Of a stretch of DNA of 64,000 nucleotides, positions 45,851 to 56,330 are shown one piece after another (within the stretch, counting starts at the first letter, position 1; every line of letters begins with the position of its first letter). Source of the stretch: Cordyceps javanica (lineage: Eukaryota; Ascomycota; Sordariomycetes; Hypocreales; Cordycipitaceae); the NCBI GenBank assembly GCA_036850795.1, contig JAAECO010000001.1:4398689-4462688 (forward strand). The letters are read 5' to 3'. The translations under genes and the position numbers were made by a program. The notes under the pieces were generated by a model. The model was not told the DNA's origin, did not search any database, and saw only the letters and a list, made by a program, of their open reading frames with translations.

Positions 45851-47296
45851 ATGTTTACCGGTGACTCTAGCACACCACTACACAAAATGCTCCCTCAAGG
45901 CACCATCGTTTCAAGCCACTCTCAGCCCACACAAACCGCCACAGAAAAGGGTCATGCGAACCTGCATCCTGGCAACGACGAATCAGACTCGATTGATGAT
46001 GCCAGCGTTCAGTACCCTGAAGGCGGCAGAGTCGCCTGTGGCGTGGTCCTCGGAAGTTGGTGTGCCCTATTCGGGTCCATGTCCTTTATGAACAGTATTG
46101 GAACTTTTCAAGCTTATTTACTTCGCCATCAACTCCAAGATTATAGCCCTATGGATGTGGGTTGGATCTTTGGCATGTACAATGGCCTGACATTCCTTCT
46201 CGGTGTCCAGACTGGCCCTATTTTTGATGCCCGTGGCCCTCGAGAGCTCATCGCGTGTGGCGGCATATTGACCGTTCTTTACTTGATGTTGCTGGGTATC
46301 TGCAGCAAATATTGGCATTTCATGTTAGTCTTCGGGGTGCTGGGTGGTCTCAGTCTATCTCTTATCTTTGGGCCCGCCATTGCCATTGTTGCACATTACT
46401 TCAATCGAAGGCGAGGGCTTGCCACAGGTATTGCATCTTCTGGCGGGGCTGTAGGTGGCATTGTCTTCCCATTGATGCTGGAAAGGCTGTTTGAGACGAT
46501 TGGCTTCGCCTGGGCAACAAGAGTAGCAGGTTTTATCTGCATCGCAGCCTTCACACTCGCTGTCGTACTGATACGACCTCGATTTGCACGAAACCCGGTA
46601 TCAATGTCTACTATACGACCAGACTTGACGATATTCTATTATAAAGCTCTGACGCTGACAAGTTTGGGTGTTTTCTTCATGGAATGGGGACTTTTCATCC
46701 CACTTTCATACCTGGTATCCTACGCTCTGGATCACGGGGCTTCGAATACATTTTCCTACGTCCTGCTCTCCTTAATTAACCTCGGAGGTATTTTTGGCCG
46801 ATGGACTTCTGGCTATTTCGCAGACAGAATCGGAAGACTAAACATTTTGATATTGAGTGTTCTGGGAGCTCTTGTTAGTTTGCTATGTTTCTGGCTGCCA
46901 GCAGCTTCGAGCAAAGGATTTATGGTGGCCTTTTCTATCATCTTTGGATTTTTCAGCGGTGCTAACGTGAGTCTTGCTCCAGTCTGTATCGGTCAGTTTT
47001 GCAAGCTGGAATCTTATGGACGATACTATTCAACCGCATACATCCTAGTCAGTGTCAGGTATGTGCAGATCGCCCAATAACATACGAAGGTTGTTTCATG
47101 TTTTCACAGTACTGACCAAACACCTCTTAGTATGTTCACTGGCACTGCTCTGGGAGGCAGTATGTTGCAGTTGAAACGTGACAAGTACCTGGCACTGATA
47201 CTGTTTGCTTGTGGTAGCTACGTGGCTAGTTTTATTTGTTTAGTGGCGGCTAAAATTGCGTATCGAGGCAGGAAAGGATTTTGGCTTGTATTTTGA
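45851..47296 (+). CDS. MFS transporter, monocarboxylate-permease-like
   Basis: Two exons, 45851-47058 and 47131-47296, give 457 aa. The intron starts gtatgt and ends cttag, 15 nt after a CTGAC branch site; an upstream acceptor at 47109 is also in frame and would add seven residues. About 55 polar residues precede twelve hydrophobic helices. Fungal monocarboxylate-transporter-like (MCH/SLC16) features: YPEGGRVACGVVLGSWCALF at the first helix, NSIGTFQAYLL, YFNRRRGLATGIASSGGAVGG, and FGRWTSGYFADRIGRLN after helix 8. Likely located in the plasma membrane, carrying an organic acid or related metabolite; the substrate is unknown. It shares a divergent promoter and palindrome with the RidA-like gene. 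Confidence 0.9.
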
Positions 47297-47429
47297 ACTA
47301 TGCTTTAGACCGTATTCCCAAAAGCTTAGATGCCACGAAAAAAATGTTTTGCCTATGTAAGTAAGATTTCCTTTGCGTGTTGACGATGCTCGTGTATTGT
47401 CTGCCTTTGTGTCAGAATCCCTCGTCTTT

Positions 47430-47443
47430 CGGCCTCCCCGACA
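47430..47443. promoter_or_regulatory. CGG-N5-CCGACA element (site 2)
   Basis: CGGCCTCCCCGACA lies 242 nt upstream of the alpha/beta hydrolase start; same core and right arm as site 1. Confidence 0.55.
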
Positions 47444-47684
47444 GACCCCATACCGCAGTAACTATGTCCTCATAAGAGGACTCCCACTTATTCACTACGT
47501 ACTGATCCCTACCAATTTTAAAGCTCGGAGGCTCCGAAACGTGACGCGAAACGTCTCTTACAGTGTTATTCGCTCGGTCTTGATACCGTTATGTGTGATG
47601 TTAGCTGTCGAAGCATCTGAACAGCAAAAGGAAAACTTGACAGTGTGTTGAACGATCCGTATCGAATCAAAAGCGACACAAAAC

Positions 47685-48671
47685 ATGATGAATAAGCTCT
47701 TTGAGATCAAAGACTTTGCTTTTCAAAATGGATCGATTCTGTCTGCTGTACAAGTGGCGTACCAAGACATCAATCCAAAGGCAACAAAAACGACACTGAT
47801 CATCACATGTTTCCGGGGCCGTCTCGGTTCAACGTTGAACTTCAAAGACGGTGCGCTTCGCAACCATAGGATTATCGTCGTCGCATTGTTCGGCAATGGA
47901 GAATCCTCAAGTCCTTCTAATACCAGCAACTTCCCGTCCGCGGTGGACTATCGAGACTGCGTCAACGCTCAGCATCAATTGATTACTTCGCATCTTGGTA
48001 TCTCCTCGATCGATGTCATTGTGGGCTTCTCTATGGGTGGGCAATGCGCCTACTACTGGACGCTTTTACACCCAAACATGATTGGCAAGGCAGTTATTAT
48101 CTGCTCTTCTGCCAAAACCAGCAGACACAACTTTCAATTCCTGGAGGGACCGAAGGCCGCGTTGGAAAATTCAATTGACTACGGTGTAAATGGAAGCCAT
48201 AGATCATGTTCAAGACCTGTTAAAGGGCTGCGAGCATTCGGCAAGGCGTATTCGGCGTGGTTGACAAGTGCGGAATGGTTCGAGGAAGAACTGTACAAAT
48301 CGCAAGGGTACGAATCTCTGCAAGCATGGGATCACGAGGTAACGGGGACCAATTACGACAACTGGCATCCGGATGATTTGCTTGCAAAGATACATATGTG
48401 GCAAACGGGGGATGTTACGGTCCTAGATGCTTCCGCCCAGCCACGTTTGGCCAACGTTCTCTCTCGCATAGAAGCCCCTGTCTTGCTTATGCCGTGCCGA
48501 ACCGACCAGTACTTTCGTTGGGAGGCTTCAGAGATCGAGTCGAAGCACATTCCTAATGCTGTACTCAAAGTCATTCCTTCTTCTTGGGGCCATTTGGCGG
48601 GGCTGGGTATCAACAAGGAGGATCGAGATTGGATGGACAAGGCAATGACCGAGTTTTTGATGCAAGTATAG
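47685..48671 (+). CDS. Alpha/beta hydrolase, homoserine O-acetyltransferase-like
   Basis: Single exon, 328 aa (or 327 from the second Met). The fold is that of the MetX-like alpha/beta hydrolases: an early YQDIN, a GNGESSSPSNT loop, the nucleophile elbow GFSMGGQ (Ser116), an acid in CRTDQYF (Asp274) and the late histidine in SSWGHLAG (His303). Length and the lid region fit fungal MetX-like proteins that are seldom true homoserine acetyltransferases and often occur in metabolite clusters. Given the RidA-like, amidase and dehydrogenase neighbours, hydrolysis or acyl transfer on a pathway intermediate is plausible, but this is inference. No signal peptide or PTS1 is seen. The gene is intact and convergent with the amidase gene. 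Confidence 0.87.
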   Translation: MMNKLFEIKDFAFQNGSILSAVQVAYQDINPKATKTTLIITCFRGRLGSTLNFKDGALRNHRIIVVALFGNGESSSPSNTSNFPSAVDYRDCVNAQHQLITSHLGISSIDVIVGFSMGGQCAYYWTLLHPNMIGKAVIICSSAKTSRHNFQFLEGPKAALENSIDYGVNGSHRSCSRPVKGLRAFGKAYSAWLTSAEWFEEELYKSQGYESLQAWDHEVTGTNYDNWHPDDLLAKIHMWQTGDVTVLDASAQPRLANVLSRIEAPVLLMPCRTDQYFRWEASEIESKHIPNAVLKVIPSSWGHLAGLGINKEDRDWMDKAMTEFLMQV

Positions 48672-48843
48672 GAATTAAGCACGCGTCTGAGACCACGCAG
48701 ATCTCTTCTTCGCCACAATATGGAATCAATGCGTTTTCTACATACGTATATCAACAAACGCCCGTGAAGCAGGAAATCGGCCTACACCGTCGTGACATGT
48801 CCCTTTAATATACTCCATATATCTTGCTTCAGTGGCCACTCAC

Positions 48844-50607
48844 TCAAGCATTCGATCTGTCTCGACCCAACTCAAACAGAGCCGCCACTTCAAGAACTTG
48901 ATCATCTGCCCACCGTCGCCCGATAATTTGCATTCCAAAAGGGAGCTTGATTTCCGGCGCAGTGAGCGCGGGCAAAAAGCCGCACGGAACGTTGAGTGCA
49001 GGATGTCCCGTGACGTTGAAAGGACAGGTGTTGCTTGTCAGTCCGATAGCAGATTTGAGTCGATCCATGATTCCGGGGGCGTCCTTCGAATGTCCAGCAT
49101 GGCTCTCGGGATGAGGCATTGCAACACCAGGGGTGCATGGAGCCACTAATACATCTACTTGCTCCAGAGCAAGATCATACGCCTCTCTGAGCTCGAGGGC
49201 TTTGCGATGAGCCTTGGCAGCTATGCCGGAATCTGCGTGTTTCCGAGCAAAGAGCTCGCTGAGCATGATGTTGATAACCGCAGGGTTCAGTTTGGTCAGA
49301 GAGTCATACGTTTCCTGGCTTGATGGCCATTTCAGCTCGCAGTGAGGGGGCTGATATACAAGCTGACCCAATGGCTGACCTTGGCATAGTGTAGACGACA
49401 TTGACGGTCTTGTCGTGGCCGTCCATATCGCTGGTCCTTCAGCGTGCATTGGCACGGAGACCTCTAGAACTGAAGCTCCGATACTGGACATGTACTCTGT
49501 AGTCTGTCGAATTATCGTTTCCTTGACTTCATTGTCGACATCAGGCATGGCAAAGGCTTCCTTGAGCAGCCCAATCTTCAAGCCCCGAGCAGGGTTGACT
49601 TCGGATAGGTTGGCGGCACGTCTATGTGCGAGCAGCGTTGTGTACGGCTTTACTGCCTCTTTCAATGGACTTTGTGGTGTCATGCGTGGATCCAAGCCAT
49701 CGTAGCCTGCCATCACTTGAAGCAAGGCCGCAATGTCCTCCAGAGTGACCGCGATTGGTCCAAGATGATCAATCATCGAACACATAGATCCCGCTCCTGT
49801 ATACGGAACTAGTCCAAAGGTAGGCTTGAGGCCGTATAAGCCGTTGAAAGAGGCTGGGACACGCACAGAACCAGCCTGGTCGCTGCCAATAGCCAGTTCG
49901 ACCGTATCACCCCATTGGCCATTTCCTTCCAGGGACAGCTGATGAGCCGCGACCAATACCGCTGATCCACTACTACTTCCACCCGCAGTATATCCACACA
50001 ATCTTGGGTTTTGCACTAGTCCTGTTGCTGCTGTAAACGATAATGGGGAGGCGCAGTAGCTCTCGCATGTCGAGGTGCCCTTGATGATGGCGCCGGCGGC
50101 GAGAATGCGTTCCACTACCACAGCATCGATGGGGGACACCGTGTATGACTCATTCCCCGCGAACGCATTGGCAGGCAAACCCATTGTGGTTGGTAATGAA
50201 CCGACGGAGATGTTGTCTTTTATGACGATGGTGCGTCCAGCGAGCAGTTGACTGGTGGGCGCTGCGGATTTGAGATGGCATTGATGACTCCAGGCATTGA
50301 AGGGATTGCTGTTAGCTTTCCAGTAATTGCGATCTGCGATTGTTGCTTGAGGTCTGAGCGAAGGTGGCGCATAGTCCGGTGCCTGCTTGATACTGTCCAA
50401 GACGGCCTCGAAGGACCTCAAGATCTTGAGATAGTCCTCGGCGTCTTTGGATTCGAGATTATGGAAGTTGAGCTGAGCTGCCAGGTCGAGTAACTCCTCC
50501 AGGCCAATCTTTGAACTGGGACATTGTATCAGCTGACCTGCATTGATAGATTTCTCGCGAAGATTTATCGGTTACCTCGAGCCGTCTGAAATCGCCACGA
50601 TTGACAT
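48844..50607 (-). CDS. Amidase (amidase-signature family)
   Basis: Two exons, read 50607-50576 and 50515-48844, give 567 aa. The first exon encodes only 10 codons (MSIVAISDGS) and joins through a 60-nt intron (gtaacc...tcccag) to SSKIGLEELLDLAAQLNFHN. Amidase-signature features: Lys in TIVIKDNI (about 110), the Gly/Ser-rich loop YTAGGSSSGSAV (about 188-196) with the cis-Ser, and the nucleophile Ser (about 227) in GSDQAGSVRVP, giving the Ser-cisSer-Lys triad. Late conserved blocks include LVAPCTPGVAMP and FGMQIIGRRWADDQVLEVA. Family knowledge: hydrolysis of carboxylic amides, often aryl or alkyl amides. A CGG-N5-CCGAC element lies 184 nt upstream. The gene is intact. Confidence 0.93.
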
Positions 50608-50790
50608 GATGAGTAGTGAATGAGTAATGAGAAAACTATTGTTCGACCAGTACTAGGTGATCAGCTTTTTCTTGGCTCAATTTCATAAGGAAATGTATGG
50701 CGCTTTATGAGCCGTAATCTCAGGGCCAAATTTGGTGCAATACCCTATCTGGTCAAGCTCATATCCCCTCTTTCTCACGCCATAGTCAAT

Positions 50791-50803
50791 CGGCTGGTCC
50801 GAC
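50791..50803. promoter_or_regulatory. CGG-N5-CCGAC element (site 3)
   Basis: CGGCTGGTCCGAC lies upstream of the amidase start at 50607, between it and the 3' end of the dehydrogenase gene. Confidence 0.55.
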
Positions 50804-50940
50804 GACTGAAAAACACGCATAAAGCAAACTATGCAGGCTTATTATGAAATCTATGCCTTTTCTACGTTTGAAGTAGGAAGAGCTGAGATGTTTGGAACAA
50901 CTTCCATGTTCAATTATCTAGCTAACATGCTGTGATACGA

Positions 50941-52086
50941 TTACTCCTGTCCATTGGCCACCAAGATGCGACCGCCGTCTACACACAGATTTATGCCATC
51001 TACGTAAGCCTGCAAAAATGTTAGAGAGCAAAAGACTGAAAGTCTTCGATGAGGTCTCCTCAAACTTACCCCGGCACGACTGACGAGGTACAAAACGGTA
51101 CCAGCAATGTCGGTTTCGTTTCCTGCTCTTTTTGCAGGTACTTGACTAAACAGAGCGCTGAAGATATTGCCCGCTGCTCCGACGGGATTCATCTTACTTG
51201 GGACAACTGCGCGCGCGACGTGTGCGGTTAGCATTTCATGTTATACGCAAAGCATCTCATAATCTGGTCGCAACTCACAACCAGGGTTGATTCCTGCAAC
51301 CCTTACGTAGAAACGGCCAAACTTAACGGCTAGTAGTCGAACCAGATGATCTGTTGCGGCTTTGCTAGTTGCGTAGCTTGTCAGATCAACATTTGTCACA
51401 TTATGCATGCTCGCGCACGAGCTCGTGATGATGACCACTCCACGCCCCTCCTCTCTGCCCAGATGTCCATCACCAATGTCCCTTGTTGACGCAGCGGCCA
51501 GCATAGGCAAGAAGGCGACAGAGAGAAAATAATGAGCAGTTGTGTTGACGCAGAATGTATCAGTCCAATCCGAATGACGAGATGACCACATGGACTCCTG
51601 AAGCTCTGCCAGACTCGTCTTCAAAACATCACACTGCACAGGCGGGTCTCTTCGGATTCCTGCGTTGGAAACAAGTATGTCGAGGTGACTCTCTCGCTGC
51701 TTGATGTAGTCTGCAAGATTTGCGATAGACTCCTTCTTAGATACATCACATATTACTCTGTAATATTCTGTGAGTAACAAATCAAGCATTCGAGAAACCA
51801 TCGAAGACTCACGGGTGCGCACTACCCCCACTGAATTTACCCAGTTCGTTCAGCTCCTTCACAATCTCGTCGGTCGGCTCTGATGGCAGCGCAACGACGT
51901 AAACTTTAGCGCCATTCTTGATAAGTCCCTGTTTGATCATTCTATTCAATACATAGCCTATTGTCTCAAATTCTGTCGCCGTCGCCATACCTTGCTTATC
52001 ATCAAGCCCAGTCCGCTGCAGCCTCCCGTGACTAAAGACACATAGCCCTTTACGTTGAAAAGCTTCTCCGTACTTAAGAATGACAT
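50941..52086 (-). CDS. Short-chain dehydrogenase (SDR)
   Basis: Five exons, read 52086-51991, 51928-51813, 51757-51279, 51206-51070 and 51009-50941, give 298 aa. All four introns (62, 55, 72 and 60 nt) are GT-AG, and the joins rebuild family motifs. Features: TGGCSGLG near the N-terminus, VICDVSKKES, DILVSNAGIRRD, catalytic Ser in IITSSCAS, and Tyr/Lys in SYATSKAA. The GINPGFVPSKMN block across the fourth join is followed by the C-terminal YLVSRAGAYVDGINLCVDGG. A classical NAD(P)-dependent SDR, cytosolic, of the type often annotated as rhamnolipid-biosynthesis-like (RhlG) dehydrogenase in fungi; the substrate is unknown. A perfect TGTCGG-N5-CCGACA palindrome lies 116 nt upstream of its ATG. 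Confidence 0.9.
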
Positions 52087-52201
52087 TGTTTCAATTTTTG
52101 AGTCGATGTTTTGGTACGTTTAAAGTTGGTTTATCAATAGGCTTGTGGCTGTGCTGGGTTATATCTTTGTCATGCACAGTCCTTGATCGCCTGAGAGGGT
52201 C

Positions 52202-52218
52202 TGTCGGGCCGGCCGACA
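52202..52218. promoter_or_regulatory. Palindrome TGTCGG-N5-CCGACA (site 4)
   Basis: TGTCGGGCCGGCCGACA, identical in arms and spacing to site 1, lies 116 nt upstream of the dehydrogenase start codon. Confidence 0.7.
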
Positions 52219-52569
52219 CACGGCGTTAGAGGGTTCCAAGCCGTCCCAACTTTATTACTCTAATGCGAGGCGCTATTTAGATTATGTGTGATGAGTGCCG
52301 GAGATGTGCGAGTTCCCTGTGTCAACAGAATGAAAACCAGGTAGAAATTAACTTACAAGGTCGGTCCAATGACGTCTGCAGACTTCCGTTGGCATCCTCA
52401 TCTCATACTAGCATTCAATCAAGGGTACAGGCAAACTGAAGATACCGTGATACGATTGCAATAAAAAGTCTGAATGAATGTACTACTATTGGATAATCTT
52501 TGGTCCCGTGATACGCCCTACTACACATTCATGTGTACTCTTGTCTTCGCTAGCTCAACCCCTCATCCA

Positions 52570-54359
52570 TCACTCCTTATAATGCTCACTAGTCCGATCC
52601 TCAGCAGCGTCCAGGCAGTCAGAGGTAGCGTTGGTATCTCTAGGAATGAGCTTGACTTTGAACTCTCTTGGTATGGCGACCAACGCCGTCTTGAACTGGT
52701 TGTACTCAACATAATCTGTGTTTGGAGGCATTTCCTCACTGGCAACAATCTTGTATGATGAAAGCAGTCTGACAAGTGCGCAGTACAGTAGCCGAGAGGC
52801 GATGAATTGACCAGAGCAAGCACGAGATCCTGTCCCGAAACTCAAGTGAGGAAGACCTGTGATTTCGACTTCAGTAGGCGGATTCAAGCTCTTCAACCAT
52901 CTTTCAGGGTTGAAACGGCCACCGTCAGACCCAAAATGGTCAACATCTGTGTGGATTTGTCAGTTCATGTCATGTCTTTTCTTTGTGGATAATTCGAAAT
53001 ACGACACGTACCATGGTTGCCAGCTTGAGCATTGATCAAGATCATTGTTTTGGCGGGAATGATTGCGCCATTCCAATTTACGTCTGTCACAGTCTTTCGA
53101 GGGAGACTCATGGCGCTGACAGTGTAGTATCGTCCTGCTTCCTTGACAATTGCATCGAGGTAGGGGATCTTTTCCTCGGTCAAGCACGCAGTCCATGCGT
53201 CTCTGACATCCGGGTAGTGTCGCTTGATGTCTTCATATGCACGATCTTGCCATACTTGTCCTTCCTTGGTTGCGAGAGAGCCAATGCACGAGGTCAGTGT
53301 GCCGGGAATAGTTTCAAAGCCTCCGGATACCAATGAGAGGCAAATAGACGAAACTTCGACGCCGGATAATTTGGTCTCTTGATCCTTAAGAATGGCCGCA
53401 GAGATGCAAGGTTTGTCAGTGCCCTTCTTGATCATGGCCCGGACCTTGTCAAGCAGAAGGTTCAAGTAGGCGTCTCGGCGTTCTCGAAGCTCCTTGGATC
53501 GAGCATTTTTCTCGTTATTTGGAAAATATCTCATCAGAGGGATATAATCCTGATAGTTTTCTGACGCACTGCGCAGAAGCGAGATAGCTGAACCAACGTG
53601 AAGGATCTCACGCAAAAGATCGTCATAGACAGCGTCCATTCGAATTCCATAGCACAACGTCAGAGTCGTGTTGAGAGCATAACGCTGAATATAAGGGCGC
53701 ACGTCAATCTCAACCTGTCCGTTGACACTGTCCTTCTTCATGTCTCGGAGGATGCAATAGCTTTCCAGGTCAAACATGGGGTAGTAATTCCGAAGGGCAG
53801 GTCGACCCAGAGCTGTACCAGCTGCCTTGCGCTTCTTCTTGCAAGATTCATCCCAGGGTGAGGAACCAATGGTGAAGCCTTGGGTGCTGCTGATGACGCC
53901 ATGAAAGGTGAAGAGCTTCGGTCGATCAATGACAGCATTTTGATTGCCGAGGAGCATCTTCTTGCAATCATCAAATGAATTGACCACAACAGCTCTTGTG
54001 TTGCCCAACTTGATCTGGAAGACGGAGTGGTTGTACTGACGCCACCATTTTTCACATGTGCTGGCGTGGTCCTCTCCAAGTTTCAACAAGTGGCCAAAGA
54101 CGGGAACAGCGCCAGGTATCTCTGGCAATCCTTTGATGTGAGGGATGTCTGTGGCATAGAGCACCTTAGGAACATGTCAACATCAGCCGAAAGCAGATGA
54201 GAGGACGAGTAAAATATTGTAAATACTGACATTGAAAATGACGTATGTGAGTAACACGATGGCCAGGGCAGACAAGACTGGGCCAGCATATTCTTGACCC
54301 TGTAGTTTTGTCAAGCAATGCTGAAGAAACTGAGTAGGCATGTCTTCCGAGACAGACAT
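52570..54359 (-). CDS. Cytochrome P450 monooxygenase
   Basis: Three exons, read 54359-54231, 54164-53012 and 52946-52570, give 552 aa. Introns 54165-54230 (gtcagt...cctaag) and 52947-53011 (gtacgt...cacag) keep the frame; the second join gives NH|DVDHFGSDGGRFNPERW. One membrane anchor (about residues 26-43) fits an ER enzyme. P450 motifs: the I-helix LVSGGFETIPG with the Gly-Phe-Glu-Thr oxygen-binding pattern, the ExxR motif in VKEAGRYY, RFNPERW, and the heme-binding loop FGTGSRACSG with Cys about 471. The sequence resembles phenylacetate-hydroxylase-type fungal P450s in its FDDCKKMLLGNQNAVIDRP and RPALRNYYPMFDLES blocks, a tentative call. Two CGG-N5-CCG elements lie upstream. Confidence 0.92.
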
Positions 54360-54596
54360 CGTGGGCAATGGCTCTACGGATAGTGACAACTGGTGGAGGA
54401 TGAAACGAGCTCGCGTGAATGTCAGTAAAGTACTGATAATGGTGGGAGATGAGGTTTGTAAAGTCTCTGTACTTTGTGCCCAGTAGCCTCGAGCTTCGAC
54501 AATCTGAACATTATAACGTGTTGTATTCTCCAGGTTCAGGACAATCTAATGCCTCCGTCCTGGACGCGGAGCCTGCCCATCATTTTCGGTTTGTTG

Positions 54597-54610
54597 CGGC
54601 GGGGCCGACA
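54597..54610. promoter_or_regulatory. CGG-N5-CCGACA element (site 5)
   Basis: CGGCGGGGCCGACA lies 238 nt upstream of the P450 start codon. Confidence 0.5.
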
Positions 54611-54773
54611 GTGGGGGATGATGCCGCATGCCCGTCATCGATGAATCGAGACAATCTGAAGTCCGTCCCGATCATGCCTTCTGGCAACAGTGAGAAAGGC
54701 TGTCGATTTGCGACAATGATGATAACCGTAAAGGCACAGGCATATCAAAGGTGGGTGCGCGTCTTCCAGCGCC

Positions 54774-54788
54774 GTCGGGACGGCCGAC
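54774..54788. promoter_or_regulatory. GTCGG-N5-CCGAC palindrome (site 6)
   Basis: GTCGGGACGGCCGAC lies 415 nt upstream of the P450 start; five-base arms match sites 1 and 4. Confidence 0.6.
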
Positions 54789-55950
54789 CAGCGACCCACA
54801 TGCCTGCCGTCACTCTCCACAACAGTCGCCGCGGCTTTACTTTGTAGGACCACCCGACATTCTTCTCTCAGACACATTGCGCAGATCCTTGTAAAGTGTG
54901 GGATTACTAGACCAATCATGATAAGGCAGCGTGGGTACGGCACGGCGGAAAGGCATGCCCACAAATTGGTCAAACCGACATGGAATTACTCAGCCTACCC
55001 TACATCATCTGTGTAATTGGACTGCTCCTAGTGTTTTTCAAGCATGGCGAGAGATGAACATGTCAGGGATATGACAGTTAAGGGGACATTACCCCTGCTG
55101 TGAAGAGCACTGGGATAAGTAGGACTGTGTTTTTTTTTACTCTTAAACCAGCGCTGTCAAAAGTTTCGCCTCATAGCTTACATGAAAAGCTAAGTCTCAG
55201 GGCACACTTGGAGGTACGCTAGTGGATTTCGAGGCAATCTTGGCACGGTCTCCTAGGACGTACCTGTCATTGTTATCCTATCACGTACGGCGAGGGTACC
55301 CTACGCACATCACTACCAACTGTCACAATTATTCTACTTTGGGCGAGGACCTAAGACACATTCACATTCAGCCGAAAGAATAAAACGTACGAATCAGATA
55401 ACTAGATAGTCAAATCACTAGTCGGAGTTTTGTAGGGCTTAGGAGTTTATTGTCTTGAGGAAATTGGCTTGGGAGAGAATAGTACAAGGTTACTTAGGAC
55501 AATTTCACGCTAAGAAAGACCAAATTTAGCCCTTGATTGTGAACATAACAGATATTATGGGATATACCAGTTATCGTTCAGCTGAAGTCTAGGACTTTGA
55601 CTCGGTCTGATAGCGTTTTCCAAGGTGGGGAGCCGCGTAACCCTAGCTAGTCTCGGACTAATCTGCAATGCTTGTAAAACCTGGGGTAAGGCTTTGAATC
55701 TGGGTCTAACTGTTAACAAGAGGTCACAGGCTGTCGGAAGAAGCACACATACGGAAGGCTTGAGTTCAGTTACTTGAACTATGCTCGCGGGCAGCTATAC
55801 GGAGATATATAGAGGGCTACGAAGTCGCCCGGTGCTGGTTGCTTGCCAGTACTAACCAAGGCCAGAAAAGCATGGTTTACTTGATCATGTAGACAAGTAT
55901 TCACTTGGAAATGACCTGCTATCACCAAGAGACATGACCCGAGATCGCGG

Positions 55951-55963
55951 CGGTATGGCCGAC
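55951..55963. promoter_or_regulatory. CGG-N5-CCGAC element (site 7)
   Basis: CGGTATGGCCGAC lies about 364 nt upstream of the permease ATG. Confidence 0.5.
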
Positions 55964-56002
55964 TCAAGTGGTTTATGTTGGTGTGGCTGATTAGTGGCCA
56001 AC

Positions 56003-56015
56003 GTCGGGTTAGCCG
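56003..56015. promoter_or_regulatory. GTCGG-N5-CCG element (site 8)
   Basis: GTCGGGTTAGCCG lies about 312 nt upstream of the permease ATG, 40 bases from site 7. Confidence 0.5.
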
Positions 56016-56273
56016 CAACGAAGCCACAACTGTAGCGCGAGGATACCAAGTGGCTGACACGACTCCACTCTAGTCACTACTAAATCTTGGGTAGTGAATG
56101 ATCATGCAACATCCTCGACCCTTGAAATCGTGGGGTTTTAGTTCTCTATCTGCGGACCCGCCGATGCTGCCATGTTCCAGAGAGCCGGATGGGAGAGATC
56201 CACATCCGGAGGAGGGGGAAGGTCTTATATACTGCATCTTTGACCCTCAGTCTTTAATGGAAATGCCGTGCGA

Positions 56274-56330
56274 ATGACGCCGATGCCATTTGTTTGGCTT
56301 CACCGTCGACAAGCATCACAGCACCAATGA
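56274..56330 (+). other. Upstream ORF overlapping the permease start
   Basis: An 18-codon frame begins at ATG 56274 and ends in TGA at 56328-56330; the stop overlaps the permease ATG in the four bases ATGA. A shorter frame of six codons (56257-56277) precedes it. Both matter only if transcription starts upstream, which the TATATA near 56226 allows but does not prove. Confidence 0.35.

Larger units (their letters stand above)
54360..56326. other. Divergent promoter region, P450 to permease
   Basis: About 2 kb with no convincing gene. It carries four CGG-N5-CCG elements, two near the P450 (54597, 54774) and two near the permease (55951, 56003), a T10-type run near 55130 and a TATATA element at about 56226 before the permease. 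Confidence 0.6.

Noticed and set aside
47059..47109. Alternative acceptor for the MFS intron
   Set aside because: In frame, but it adds seven polar residues inside a membrane region and leaves the CTGAC branch site unused; the later acceptor fits better.
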